A stretch of DNA of 64,000 nt from the NCBI RefSeq assembly GCF_000189635.1, contig NW_002476523.1, positions 186,001 to 250,000 of the forward strand, written 5' to 3'. Positions within the stretch are counted from its first letter, which is position 1, and every line of letters begins with the position of its first letter. This DNA comes from Tetrahymena thermophila SB210 (taxonomy: Eukaryota; Ciliophora; Oligohymenophorea; Hymenostomatida; Tetrahymenidae). The position numbers were made by a program, and so were the translations under genes. Positions 12,401 through 25,407 of this stretch are shown here, one piece after another. The notes under the pieces are model-generated. The model was not told where the DNA came from. It saw only the letters and a program-made list of their open reading frames with translations, and made no database searches.

Positions 12401-15400
12401 TGAATAGGATATTTTAATGATAACAAATAAAGAATAATAAGGTCAAGAAGAAAATCATCAAAATGAAATCTAGCAACAATTAAATAATTAAACTTAATAG
12501 CTGGAATAGGTTAATAAAGCTAAGAAAGATTTTTTACTTTACATAAGAAAACAGTCAAAGAAAAACACTTTTATTCAATAACCGAAAATGAAAACTTAAC
12601 CTTTAATCGAAAATAACAATGAAGATGATTTTAATATGGCTAATTTCAACAAGAATTTCGGAGAAAACATCACTTTAAAGAGGAAAAAGAAATAAAAAAG
12701 CTAGGTAACTACTTATAATGAGGTGAAACAGCTTTTTTAAGAAGACAATAATAGCCTTACCTAAAAAGATAGTTAAGGGAATCCTTTTAAGTAATTGAAT
12801 AACGGAGGAGCTCAGTCTACTAATATTATAGATTTGATTGATATTGATGAAACTAATTTTAAAAACAACAAAATGTATTAATAAAAAGACGATCACAGCG
12901 ATTAGATTAAGAAGGAGGACTGGACTATCAGTTCAAATACAAATATTTAATCGATCAATTAATATCAAAATAATGGAGAAGAATAAAAATCTTTGTTTGA
13001 AAATTTATTTTTACTTAAAGGAAACTAAAAGTTAAATAACTAAGATGAAAATGAAGAAAATTTTACTGAAAATGTATTAGAAAAAGAAAGCAAGAAGTAA
13101 AGCATGCCTAACATCTTATCAAAAATATCAGGTTTAAATGATGAAGACAATAAATTAGATAAATAAAGCATCTTTAATAATTCTCCTATTAACAAATAAG
13201 AAGAAAAAGGAATAATGTTTGCAGAAAATGATGAATATAATTTTAAATTGGATGATAATAAAAATAAAGCACTATCAATATCCTAATAAGATCAGATTCA
13301 GCCATCAAATAATGAGCAAAAGAAAAAAGATGACTATAAAATAAATATATTTTTGTCTGCATAACGCAGCTTAGATAGAAACTCAGACAAAAAATCAGAA
13401 GAAGATCCTAATTTGTAACAGTTTACTAAAAATTATAATTCTTTTACACTTGAAAATCATGAAAATTAGCTAGAAAACATATTTAAATAAGCAAGAACTA
13501 TGGAACCGAGTTTAAATAATGACAAGAGTGCTATAGATTCTGCTTTAATATTTTAGAAAAGCTCTTTCCAAAACAAAAACAAGATATTATTTAACAAGAG
13601 AAAAAGCCAATCTGCAGAAAATTTAGTCCTAGGGTTTAACCAAGAAAGCTCCTAGCATTCTTCATAAATTTAGCAGTCATTCATCAAAGAAAATCAAAAA
13701 AATACATTTTTCTAATCATAAAAAGTGTAATCAGAATATGATAAATAAGATAAAGTATTAGAAGAAGAGTTACCAGACTCAAATGAATCATCTTCACTAT
13801 CCAGTATTAAAGGTGATGAAGAACAAAAAGGATTTTAAATAAGAAAATCAGATCTGAATTTTAAAACATCTTCATTGATACTTTATTCCTCAATAGCTGC
13901 GAAAAACTTAAGTACCTTCAAGCCAAATCATTTTCTAATTTTCAAAAGACATTCTCTAATCATGATTATAGTATCAATTTATAGTTGTATTATCATCCCT
14001 CTTAACATAGCTTTTGAGTAGGATTTCTCATTTAGACACAATGTAGCGCTTCTGATAATTGAAGTTCTAAGCACAATAATCCTTATAACCTTCACTATCC
14101 AAGAATATAGAAGAAACTCCTTAAGTATTTATTTAAATTTTTTTACCTTTAAAAAAAAACAATAAATAAATTTTAATAGTTTTTGAAAGAAATTTGTTTT
14201 TCACATAATTATTGAAAAAATCTTCATATTAATTTGCATGAAGAAATGAAAATTAGGCATATTAATTTTCTTCTTCTTCTTCTTCTTCTTTTTATTTTTT
14301 AAAAATTAAACGAAAATAAAAATCTAGAAAGAAATAGAAGCTAATTCATTAAATTTCTTCTCATTATAGTTAAAATTTTAAATAAAAAATATAAAAATCT
14401 TATTTTTTATTGAAAGCTTTTCAAAGAAAATAAAAAAATTTCAACTATTTAAAAAAAAAACAGTTTAAACAAAAAAATTTTATGAAATTTTATTAATTTT
14501 TTAAAATAAAGAACTTCAAAAAATGAAGAAGAAAAGAATGAAAGGAAAGTTTATTGATATTTACGATTAATATACAGCTATGAAAAAAGTTTATTAGCAT
14601 AAATTTCTTATAAATCTGATTATAGCGATTCCGTTTTGTTTGATTTTTGACCTTGCACAAATAGATTAGCATAGAAATGACATATTTCTGATAATACTTT
14701 CTCTTAATAGAGTAGTTTGCATTTACAATATTTATTATTCCATCCGCTACTACGACTAGAATTAGCAGATCTACATAGAGATTATAAATAAGTTTATGAT
14801 AATAGCTTTTTTAAATCACTTGAACGCTTGCATTTGGGTAACAAAAATCAAAATATTTACATTTAACAATTAAGAAAAATTTCTATTTACTGATTAACAT
14901 TTACTTTTTAATAGGTTGTAATTGGCAAGCAGGAGTCAGATTGGAATCAGTGCTGGTTTAAAAGAATTTCTACTACACAAATTAACTAAAAGGAACTACC
15001 AAACATTACAATATCTGACTTTTCTCTCTATTTGAATGCATTAAGTTGGGCATTTTAAATTATGACACATACAACTACAGGAGATTCTTCAGCTGTCAAC
15101 ACTAGAGAAGAAATTTATTCTTGCATAGTCTTTCTTTGCACTATTTTATTTTCAATTAGCTTCTTTGCAAATATTTCTTCTCTTATCAAAATAATATCTT
15201 CATCTTTAAGAAGAGATTTTCTAATGAGATACAAATTAGTTGTAGCCTTTATTAAGAAGATGGGACTAAAGCAATTTAAGCCACTTGTAGAGGTATAATT
15301 TAAATTTCTCATCTACGTTTCTAAAATATAAATAAAATAGCAATGAATCTTAACAAACATTTAGTAGTAATCAGATAAATCATTTTTATCAAATTATAAA

Positions 15401-18400
15401 ATTTCATTTAAATAAGATAAAATTTTCTTTACAAAAATGATTAATTTTAATTAAAAAGCTTAAAGAATATTCTTGAGATAAACAAAACCAACATTTTTTC
15501 TTTTTTTTTGTTTAACAATTTTAAATTTAAGTTTTTAGTTTATAAAATTAATTATAAAAATTAAATTTTTTTATCAACCTTTTTATGAAAATATTTGTTT
15601 TTAAAGATTTATTTTAGTTATATTTGGGAAACAATGCTTGGTATTGACGAAAATAAATTTTTAAAAGAATTTCCGGTAGATTTAAGAGCAGATATAATAG
15701 AGTATATGTATCCAAAGCTTATAAAATACTCAATATTCTTTAATATCGGACATAAATGGAGAAATGAATAGATAAAACTGTCTGTTTTAAGATTCTTGAC
15801 ATTCGAAATATTCATGCCAAATGAGGTAATAGTTGTGGCTGGAGAAGTATGCAAGGATGTATTTATCATTTTAGAAGGATAAGTTGAATGCTATAACTTT
15901 GAACTGTTTAAAATGCTTTAACTCAACACAGGAGATTTTTTCGGAGGAGTCTTAAATAGCAATCTTAGAAGAATCAAGCAGCCAGCTTACATCAAAGCAT
16001 CGTAAATAATTTTTAATCAAAAAAATTAACTTACTTATTTACTTCATAGTATTGTGTAAAATCAATCAATTTTTTAAAATAGTAAAATATGCAAAGTAGG
16101 AAAGTTGTGTTTTTAAGATTTTGAGATAATTTGCTAAGCTTTTCCAGAATGGTTTTAAAAATTGCAAGAAATATAAAACGAAAGATATTTGTTATAGATG
16201 AAGTGTTTAAAATTTTTCAACAAGCCATAAATTTTTGATTTGAAAAAAAGAGCTTTAGGTGCTAAAGTGAAGAATGCCACTCCAAAGGATAAATATAAAT
16301 AAAAAGCAATGAATTTTAAAAATGCAGCAGAGCCATATGAAATAACAGAAGAACTCTTAAAAGAGTACAAAAACCTAAAAATACAATTTTAACAATATGA
16401 AGAATCTAATTCTATAAGCTAGTCTGAAAGCTAAGGAGAATTAAGCAGTCATTCGAGCAATATATAGCAAACTGAGACTAAAAGTCCTGAAAATTTATAG
16501 TTTGAATCTCATAAAAGCCATAATCTAACAGTTAACTAAGAAAAAGGTACTTCAAGCAATAGAGGCCAGACAAAAACAAAGATAAATCAAGTTGTCCCGA
16601 AAATAAATTTTAATAGCTTGATATTAAACTCTCCAACCTCTGAAGGTTAAAAATAAATCTAGACTCAAAAGCAGTAACAATTTTTAGATTTCATACAGTA
16701 AAAAATGGATTAAAAAATAGAATAATAAGAACACACTGTAAACAGTAGATTACAGCACTAAAATAATAATATCATGAATAACATATAAAGCTAATTAAAT
16801 AATAACCTCATCATAGTCAAATCCAAAAAGCTATAAAGATCATAAGTTTTGAATTTACCCATTGGCGAACAGAATCCTCAAGAAATCTTCTTTACTGATC
16901 CAAAATAATTTGTATAAATTTTTTTTATTTTATTATTTTTAATTATATTTTTTTTGATAAAATAATTTTTCATCAATAAATTTATTTTATTCATTATTTT
17001 ATATAATATTGGCTTATTTTTATTGATTTATTTATTTTATTAGTTATTATTTATTTAATTATTTTTTAATTTATTTACTTTATCAATTTTATTGATTTAT
17101 ATGATAAATAACTCTGATAAATTATTTTTTATTTATTAATTTATTTGCCATTCTAATTATGGTTGATATGTAATTTATTAATTTATACATAAATGATTTT
17201 AATTAAAATAGAGCTTTGATAAATATCCAGATGATGAGATATTCTTAGTATTAGCAAATTTAAAAAATGTATGGAGATTATTAAAAGAATCAAATAGGAA
17301 TATAAAAATATTTTTGCATCCAGCAGGTGATTTGAAGTAGAACCTTGACTACATTTATATTACATTTGTTTCAATTTATTTACTTTACGTACCAATTACT
17401 ATTGGATTTATGCATTGTTGCAATATCAATGTAGTTATTTTGATAGAAGTCATTTATATCTTTTGTTAACTGTCACATATCATTATGCAGTTGAAAACCC
17501 CTCCTTATCTAAATGGCTCGATACATGCTGACTAAAAATATATAAATTAATTATACGTTTAGTAATATAAACATATTTATGATGCTGTTACGATTCTACC
17601 TCTTAACTTGATTATATTTATAATTAAGAACTAAAATTTGATTAGTAATTCAAGTCATTACGTTGTGTAGGTGATATTAGATATCTTTCGCTTGAATTCT
17701 CTTCTTAATTTCAAGTACCTTTTTTATAAGTTTAATAAATTGCACTCTTCACTTCGTAGCTTCTCAAAAGCTTTCAACATTATCAAACAAGTCTACTTTT
17801 TCATGAGCATAGTTAATCTTATAACTTGTCTCTGGTCATGGGTAAATCAGTTAGGACAGGAATATACAAATGATACATGGATGATGCGTTTTAGCTTATA
17901 ATAAGAATCGTTATATATTTAATATTTATATTGTGCCTTCTTTGTTCTAAACACAGTTTAATCTACAGGCTATCCTTAAATGGTCATAACAAACGACTTG
18001 GAAAGAGGAACTTTCATAATGATGGTATTAACTGGCTACACACTTTTTGCAGCAATAATAGGGCTTTAACTAAATCAGCAAATGAGTTTAGATTTAAAAA
18101 TGCATGATCTTTACATAACTATGGAGTAAATTAATTAATTAATCAAAATATTTAATCAAAACTTTTTTCTTTTAAAATCAGGAAAATCTATAACTTAATA
18201 GAAAGCAGCAACATGCCTAAAGGTCTTAGATAGAGAGTTGATATGTATTTCACATATCTAACAGAAACTAATATGAATGATATAGACGAAATTACAAAGA
18301 TAAAAGGCATGATACCTACTACTATGGTAATTCATTTATTTATTTACTTATGTATTGATTTATTTATTTATTAATTAATTAAATTTGTATGTAAAAATTA

Positions 18401-19964
18401 ATATTTATTTATTAAAGAAATATAAATTGAATATTTTGTTTTTTAAAATATAATTTAGTATAACAATATCTTGTACAATCAGGCTAAACAAAATTTAAAT
18501 CAATTTAAAGTGTTTAAGGATTTAAATAATTCTTACCTAGTAAGGCAAATATCTCCTCTTCTCAAACAAGAGATTTTTTTAGAGGGAGATTACATAATCA
18601 GAAAAGATGAGTTTGGAAACAGAATGTTCTTTTTGATTTCAGGAAAAGTCTAAATAGTCTCAGAAAACGAATTTCAAACTCTCAAAGTCATAAATCCAGG
18701 GCATTTCTTTGGAGAAATATCTCTTTTTACTGAAAATTACAAGAGGATAGCTTCTGTCATAGCTAATACTGTTGTGCATGTCTATTCAATAAAAAAATCT
18801 GATATCCAACCAATATTTTAGTATTTCCCTGAATTCAAAGAGTATATTATGAAATAAGGTAAATAAATATTTTTAGTTTATCATTCAATCATTTCTGTTT
18901 TTTTAATAGCCACTGAAAGATTAAGAGATACCAGGTAAAAAATATTAAATGAAGAAAAAAGAAAGTCTATATTCAATAATGATGTTGCATTTAAAATGCT
19001 AGATAAAAATTAGAGCTCTCCTCCAAATACAAGATAAAGGTCACCCTAATTTTTTAATGTTTATTCAGGATAAAATAGAAAGGAAAAATAATAATTTTAA
19101 ATAAGTGATGAAGAAGAAGAATAAGCTAACTAAATTTAAAAATAAGAGCAAAATTAAGTGATTATTATTACCAATTAGCAACAGCAAAAATAAAAAAATA
19201 AAAGTACTCACGATGCCACACCTAAATCTTAAAAAAAGACAAAAGATGGGTCTCAGAAAATTATTGATAAAAAATCTACTATAAGCAAGAAAAAATTAAC
19301 AAAAACTCTTCATTTATAGAGAAAGTTTGATGAAGATTTTGAAGCTAATAATGAAGAAGTTGATTTGCTTATTTAAAATCATGACTTAGATCTTTCTGAT
19401 ATAGATGTTGATCTTCCTAACAGTATAGACCAAGAAAGCAAGTAGATTTACAATACAGTAGCATTAAGCAATCTTTTTAATGTTAATAAAATAGAGATAC
19501 TCTGCTCTCGTTATAAAGACCAAAGTAATTTATTTATTTATATATTAATAAATTTAAATGAAAACATTCTTTAAATGGCATTTTTAATATTAGGTAATGT
19601 TAGCAAAATAAGAAGACATAAATTAATTAAAAATAATCTTACCGAATTCACAGAAGATGAAGGATAGAATGGAGATGATTCCTCTGAGAAAACTCTTATT
19701 AAGGATAATACATAAAAATAAGATAAAAATGATGGTTAGAAAAATAATCTGCAAGATTTCAGAGAAAGGATTAGCTTTAATGAGTTAGTGCATTAAAATG
19801 AAATGGATTTCAAAAACCATCCAGACCTGTAAAGTCGAAGAAGATTATAATTTAACAGAAAGAGTGAAAGGAGATTGAGTAGAATTAATCTTAAAAAGTA
19901 AATTAAGCTATCTAAATAGTCAGAAATGAGGCTTTAGTGGGGTATGAATTTAGAATATAATTGA
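6446..19964 (+). CDS. Four-repeat cyclic-nucleotide-gated-type ion channel
   Basis: One long multi-exon gene encoding a pseudo-tetrameric cation channel at a membrane. Four successive blocks each carry six membrane segments with a pore loop, a C-linker and a cyclic-nucleotide-binding domain (CNBD). Supported exons include 8704-10406, 10474-10862, 11531-14124, 14512-14837, 14915-15292, about 15607-16001, about 16100-16910, 17212 to about 18130, 18182-18330, 18459-18857 and a C-terminal Gln/Lys-rich tail with stop TGA 19962-19964. Frames join correctly across the introns I checked (10407-10473, 10863-11530, 14125-14511, 14838-14914). The ATG at 6446 opens a basic N-terminus; the junction into the first membrane segment (about 6690-6760) and the first half of the repeat I C-linker (in 7567-8703) are unresolved. 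Long Asn/Gln-rich linkers separate repeats I-II and II-III. It resembles the four-domain CNGK channels known from animal sperm, but orthology is not claimed. No gene symbol assigned. Confidence 0.85.
6760..9120 (+). other. Channel repeat I (S1-S6, C-linker, CNBD)
   Basis: S2 is around IEIVIEIFIIVDIILRIIF. The S4 position lacks regular arginines. The pore loop reads QWAIEVMSGNSTNDVV, without the GYGD or GFG signature of K+ channels. After an intron (7567-8703, perhaps with a small exon at 7806-7824) comes the end of the C-linker (LPMSLQVELKLHL) and a good CNBD with YFGEIGLL followed by KRT, so the phosphate-binding arginine is present. Confidence 0.8.
9670..11930 (+). other. Channel repeat II with classical S4
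   Basis: S1-S2 lie at about 9670-9840. S4 is RVTRLLRLTRVYRLF, with arginine at every third position. The pore loop has TSQGCFGTVQAMS, closest to a CNG-like GFG but with Cys-Phe-Gly. The C-linker carries FKGINDEEILSELP, typical of CNG/HCN channels. The CNBD has YFGEMAIL with an arginine seven residues on. Confidence 0.85.
11931..13880 (+). other. Long Asn/Gln/Glu-rich linker, II to III
   Basis: About 650 codons open in the ciliate code, rich in Asn, Gln, Lys, Glu and Ser, with no membrane segment and no recognisable domain. Probably disordered cytoplasmic linker between the second CNBD and the third membrane block. Such stretches drift quickly in ciliates. Confidence 0.7.
13900..16130 (+). 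other. Channel repeat III, degenerate CNBD
   Basis: S1-S2 are at about 13920-14110 and S3-S5 at 14560-14837. The pore loop is QIMTHTTTGDSSAV, ending S6 with FFANISSLI. S4 has few charges. The CNBD keeps the fold pattern (VIVVAGEVCKDVFIILEGQV) but has FFGGVLNSNLRRI where FGE(I/L)ALL and the arginine are expected, so cyclic-nucleotide binding is doubtful. Confidence 0.75.
14265..14291 (+). repeat. CTT trinucleotide microsatellite
   Basis: Short run of TTC/CTT repeats within the intron 14125-14511 of the channel gene. Confidence 0.8.
17212..18857 (+). other. Channel repeat IV (S1-S6, C-linker, CNBD)
   Basis: S1 is at about 17345-17440 (SIYLLYVPITIGF). The pore loop is NTVQSTGYPQMV, the nearest of the four to a K+ channel TVGYGD but with Pro-Gln. 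The C-linker exon is 18182-18330 and the CNBD is at about 18570-18850, with FFGEISLF followed by YKRIASV, so the binding arginine is plausible. Confidence 0.8.
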
Positions 19965-21199
19965 CCTCAAATACAAGTATTTTTGATATATGATTCGATT
20001 ATGCTTATTAAAGCTTATATTAGTGTTAACTAATTAATTGATTATTAATTAATTAATAAATAGAGTGGCCAAAAAAGTTTTAATTTTCAAAACAAAATCT
20101 TATTTTCAAATTTTAATAATTTTTACAAAATAAAATAAACAAATAAATAATAATCTTTCAATATTAATTAAATTAAAATAAACTCATAATACATACATAC
20201 TAACTAACTAACCAAAAGCAAAGTAAATACTTGATTTTGAAAATAAAAATTATGTAAATAAAAAAATTGATATAATAAATATTATAAATTAACTATAAAA
20301 TAAATAAAAAAGTAAATGTATTTATTTATTTATTTTTCATAAAACTTTCAAAAATTTTGTCAAATATTTCTAAATTATTTCAATATATTTAAAATTAACA
20401 TTTATTTATTAACTTAAAAAATAATAATAAAGAAAGAAAGACCAAGTTTTTATTAATAAGTTAAAAAATAAAAATAAATGGCTCATTTTAAAAACAAAAA
20501 CTTTATTATTAAGGTTTATAATTACTATATTTTATTTTAAATGATATAGTTACTATCATTTTATTTTTCAGATATTTTTGAATAATAAAATTAAAATCCA
20601 ACCATTTTCTTAATTCCTCTTTGTTAATACTAAGAAACATGCATTTATAATGTTTTTTAAACATTTTTAAGTTTAGTTTAAATCAAAATACTTTTTAATT
20701 TTATTATAAATGTTAATAGATAGATAGCTCTTTAAAATTTTAATTAAAAATGATAATAATTAAATAATTTATAATAATTTAAGATGGATATAAATAACTA
20801 TTATAAATTTATTAATAAACAACTGTTTTAATTTTAATCATTCATTTATTATTTTTTTACAAAAAATAAATGTGAAATAAAATTTTGATGCAAATTGAAA
20901 TATCATAAAAAAAAAGAAATTTATTAAATCTTGTTTGGATTAAATTTTAGATATTTTAGATGACATTAGATTTTAATTATTTATTCAATAACTTTATATC
21001 AAAAAATATTCAAATTAAGGAAAAAATTTTAAAAGTTGAATAGATAGATCCAATTACAATACAATACAATAGAAATAAATTTAAGTTTAAACAAGGTTTT
21101 TTGTGTAAAAACAAAAATAGTGGATTGATTATCATCAAATCTTCATAAAATTGAAACAGTTTATAAAAATTACAACATTGTGAATATAGAAAAATCTAA
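19965..21199. other. Intergenic spacer
   Basis: AT-rich, with several AAATAAATAAAT runs. No gene seen. It holds the channel 3' flank and the upstream region of B9D2. Confidence 0.6.
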
Positions 21200-21766
21200 A
21201 TGAGTGATCTTCCTAGACCTTAAGTCAATATAGTAGGGAAAATAGCAGGAGCTAAGCACTTTGATTACCAAACTATTTATGTAAAATATAACTTTCTTAC
21301 AGGTGAAGAATGGAAAGTTGTTGCTGGTATTACTTAAGGCGATACATTTTAATCTACTGGCATGCTAAATTAGGTGATTCCTTTGGAACATCCCTTTGAT
21401 ATAAATTATGCAACCAAGTCTATTAGAGGCTGGCCAAAATTATTAGTAGAAGCTTGGGGTATCGATGCATAAGGAAGAAATAGTTTAGCAGGATATGGAA
21501 TTATTGGATTACCATTTTAGACAGGCGAATACAATCTCAGTATTCCTTGTTGGAGACCTCGCCCAGAATTCTCAGACACAATTATTGGCTCATATCCAGA
21601 ATTAGTGTACAAGGATGTATTAGTTTCTAGTGATTCAAGATTTGCATTTAAAACAGAAACTACTGGTTTTATAACTGTTGACGTAGGAGTATTTACTAAA
21701 GACTTTAATCTGCATGGTGTATAGCTTTAATAAGACGCTGATGATGAAGATAGCTTAAATAACTGA
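21200..21766 (+). CDS. B9D2: B9 domain-containing protein 2
   Basis: Single exon, 188 codons, ATG to TGA with TAA/TAG as Gln. B9D2 is a component of the MKS/B9 complex at the ciliary transition zone, where it controls protein entry into cilia together with B9D1 and MKS1. The alignment with human B9D2 is clear by eye: an early IVGKIAGA (human VIGQIIGA), TGEEWKVVAGI (human TGAAWKLLSGV), HPFDINYATKSIRGWPKLL (human HPIDLHFATKGLQGWPRLH), GRNSLAGYGI, WRPRPEF, and the final FTKDFNLHGVQL (human LLRNFDRYGVEC). The B9 (C2-like) domain fills most of the protein, as usual for the family, which is about 175 residues long. The acidic tail DADDEDSLNN extends past the human end. The start is the first ATG after an AT-rich leader. 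Confidence 0.95.
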
Positions 21767-22900
21767 GGAAAATCAAGTAATTATATATATAACAAAAAGC
21801 ATGCAAAAGCTAGTCAAATAAAAAGAAAAAATATTAAGATAAATGAATAATCATTTAATAGCTTCCCTAATTTTTCAAATAATGTAAAAAATATATAAAA
21901 AAGGCACATGTGAAAATGAAATTTTAGTTATGAAAAAAATGAATAATTTAAAAAAAAAAGTGATTGTTGACTAAAAATAATTTCAAATAAAATATAATTT
22001 GAATGATAAAAATTCTTAGCAATCAATCTCTAAAATAAACATTCTTTAGCCTACCTATTAATCTTAAATACACACATTCTATCTATATAAAGCTAGTTTC
22101 TGTAATAACTAATATATCAATGTCTCTAAAAAAGCATTTATTCAATAAATTATGAATTTATTAATATAAAATAATAAAAAATTAGCATAAAATATAAATT
22201 ATTTCCAATGATTATTAATTAATATTTAATACATTTCTATATTTGTTAAAATTAAAGCAAATTTAATAAAAATGCTCAAATATGTTTGTTTGTATAATCT
22301 CTTTGCTTCTTAGTCTCACAAAAATTGAAAAAAAATTCATTTTATTTTTTTACTAATAAAAATATCTTAGCTTATTTTCCTATTTATTTATTTTATCAAA
22401 ATAATTCAAATTAAACTATGTTTTGTCCATTTTATTTATCTTTAAAATAAATACTCTAACTTAATTAATATTTATTTTGTTATTAATTTATTAGAATTTT
22501 AGTCTTTTATTGATAAATAAATAAATATAGGCATGTCTGTCTAAACGAATTTTAACTCTCTAACAATTTGATTTATTTATTTATTTAATTATTTTCTTAT
22601 TATTTATGAATATTTCATTTATTTTTTAAAATTGCTTTTATATTTATTGATTGATTTATTTATTTATTTATTGACTGTCTATTTATTGTTTATGAAGCAC
22701 TGTTTATGATTTTGCTATTAAAAATAAAACACATAATTGCCGTTTAAATAAATACTCTTTTAATATATTTATAACTCAACCTGTCTCAATAAAATAAATT
22801 GGCTTGCTTTCTCTTTCCTTTTCATTTTTTAGAAATTAATTGGTAGAGAAATTAAAAGAAATGGCGGAAAATTTTAAATGCGAAAAAAAAGGATTTTTAA
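21767..22900. other. Intergenic spacer
   Basis: AT-rich and low complexity (TTTATTTATTTA). No gene on either strand that I can support. Confidence 0.6.
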
Positions 22901-23010
22901 TTCAAAAATTGAGTTTAGAGAAATGAGCGGAAGCTGAGAAGAGAGAGAGCACATTGAATAGTTTGCTTGGAGCATTCAAGTAAAAGCTGGGGTGTAATTT
23001 GGTAATTAAG

Positions 23011-23097
23011 CCCCCAATAGATAAATAATAAATAAATTATCCAATTTAAAAATAAATTATCCAATCAGAACGCAGAAAAAGAAGATTATCCAATCAG
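23011..23097 (+). promoter_or_regulatory. CCAAT boxes upstream of histone H2B
   Basis: Repeated TTATCCAAT elements: CCAATTTA at 23041 and two exact CCAATCAG copies at 23061-23068 and 23090-23097, plus CCCAATAG at about 23012. They lie 130-215 bp before the H2B ATG. CCAAT-type elements are known upstream of Tetrahymena histone genes. The spacing and repetition make them likely activator sites for replication-linked expression. Confidence 0.7.
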
Positions 23098-23224
23098 ATG
23101 CTTTTTTAATAGAAGATACAGATAACTGGAAGAGATAGAAAAAAAGAAAAGGATAATGCAGAAAAAATCATAATTTAATCAAAAAATATAAATTAAAAAG
23201 AAAAAAAGTAAAAAATCCATTTAA

Positions 23225-23593
23225 ATGGCTCCCAAGAAAGCTCCCGCTGCCGCTGCTGAAAAGAAGGTCAAGAAGGCCCCCACAACCGAAAAGAAGAACA
23301 AGAAGAAGAGATCAGAAACCTTCGCCATCTACATCTTCAAGGTCTTAAAGCAAGTCCACCCTGATGTCGGTATTTCCAAGAAGGCTATGAACATTATGAA
23401 CTCCTTCATTAACGACTCCTTCGAAAGAATCGCCTTAGAATCCTCTAAGTTGGTCAGATTCAACAAGAGAAGAACCCTCTCATCCAGGGAAGTCTAAACC
23501 GCTGTCAAGCTCTTATTACCCGGTGAACTCGCTAGACACGCCATCTCCGAAGGTACCAAGGCCGTCACCAAGTTCTCTTCTTCTACCAACTGA
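23225..23593 (+). CDS. HTB: Histone H2B
   Basis: Complete 122-residue core histone, single exon, stop TGA 23591-23593. Lys/Ala/Pro-rich N-terminal tail ([17 protein letters not shown]), histone fold from about residue 30 ([19 protein letters not shown]), and the C-terminal helix with [19 protein letters not shown]. It packs with H2A in the nucleosome. Only one internal codon is TAA (Gln, at about 23497), and codon use is strongly biased to C-ending codons, unlike all other genes here. That is the known bias of highly expressed Tetrahymena genes. From memory the protein matches T. thermophila H2B; I cannot decide between HTB1 and HTB2. Confidence 0.97.
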
Positions 23594-25407
23594 GAAAATT
23601 TATTGATACATACTTGCAAACAATTATTAATCATAATTTAATCCAATAAATACATATAAACAAAATATACATCAACCTTTTACCATATAAAATACTCTGT
23701 TTTATAAAATAACTTATTATTAAAACTGTTTTATATATTTTTTATGGTGTACTAATCAGTTTTCATCGAGTTTAAGTCGTCTCAATCACTTCTCCATCCA
23801 TTTCCATATACATTTTACTTAAATATCTTCATTATTTACTCATTCATTTATATATCACTTAGATGTTGATTAATTCTATTAGTTAATTAATACATAAATA
23901 AGTACTCAGTCTTTATTTAGATAAATAGATAATTAGATAGATAGATACTCTATTAAATTTAAAATAGATACGATTTCTAAGAATTTGTTTTATTTTCTTA
24001 ACAAACTATCCTTAAATTAATTAATTAATTAATTAATTATCTAGCAATAAAAAATCAAACTATTCAAAATCTTTATTTATTATATTTTTTAGCTTCCAAC
24101 ATTAATTTTTTTGAAACAAATTTTATTGATCTTTTATTAATTCAAAAGAATACTAAAATTTATTATTTCAAAGCAAAATATTTACATTAATTCAATCATA
24201 ATTAAATTTAAAATATTCAGCAAGCTTTTTTCAGTTTAAATCTTAATATATCATGGATATTATACGTTTTTAATAATATATTATTTGATATTAATATTAA
24301 TAATCAAGTAAAATAGTTAATAAATAAATATGTATTTACATAGTTATTTCAAGCGAATTACTACTCAAAAGAAGATTTTATAAAATAAAGAAAAAGTATG
24401 CCAATAATTTTTAAATTAAAAACACTTTTATAAATTTTATTTTAAAAATACAAATTTAAATATTTTTTAATAATAATTTAGCATAAATTGCAGGATTTTA
24501 ACTTTAAATAAATTTTAATAATTAGCAATTAATCTATCAAAACTTTTAATATTGAAATTAAAAACCTTTTTTAAGTTATAAAATTATTAAATTTATAAAT
24601 TAGAATTATTTATTCATTTTTTTATCGTTTTCTACATTTAAGTTTATTTATTTATTTTTAAAAATTAATTTATTTTTTTTTGATTAATTCATTTTAAATT
24701 ACTTTGAATTTATTTACAAAATTAAATATTTTTATTTAAATTTTTTAGTAAAATAAGATTTAATGAAATAAATAATTATTTTATTTAATATTTACTTTTT
24801 TTTAATCAAATTCTATTTATTTTTTATCTTATTTTTTCTTTTTATATCAAAACTTTTGATAGTAATTTGTTAGTATTAAGGAATTTAAATTTAGTATTGC
24901 ATTTTAAATGAATTTAAATTTTTTGTTGATAAAATCTTAAATTGCACCTTAATATTTAATACTGTATTAATAAGACAAATTTTTCTAGGATTTACTTTTA
25001 AAAAAACTATAACAGCTATTTAAAAACTAGTTTAAATAATTTTGATAATGTTAAATTGAAAAGAAGCATATTAAGTAAGACATGTTAAAAAAACAATATG
25101 CCATAATTTGATTTGATTTTAATGAATTTGCTGATTTGTAACTAAAAAATTATTAAAATTTGACTTGGTAAATAAGTTGATTTAGTTGTTTATTGTTTGA
25201 TTGTTTGGGTAAGGAAATCAATCAATCAAATGATAATAATTAATTAATTAATACAATAAATAGAAAGTGTAGAGTTAGATATAGGTACATCAATCAAAAT
25301 ATAAAATAAGTGTTTAATAAATAGATAAATAGATATAAAAGTAATTTAGCAAAAGCATTTGAGAGCTACTAAAATTATAATTTAATTGGCATTAGAAAAA
25401 TATAGTC
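23594..25407. other. Intergenic spacer
   Basis: H2B 3' flank and long AT-rich sequence with TTAATTAATTAA runs (about 24017-24042). I see no gene. Confidence 0.6.

Noticed and set aside
6446-19964. Channel region as a string of pseudogenes
   Set aside because: The apparent stops are TAA and TAG, which are glutamine in this code. Only TGA counts, and those seen lie in introns.
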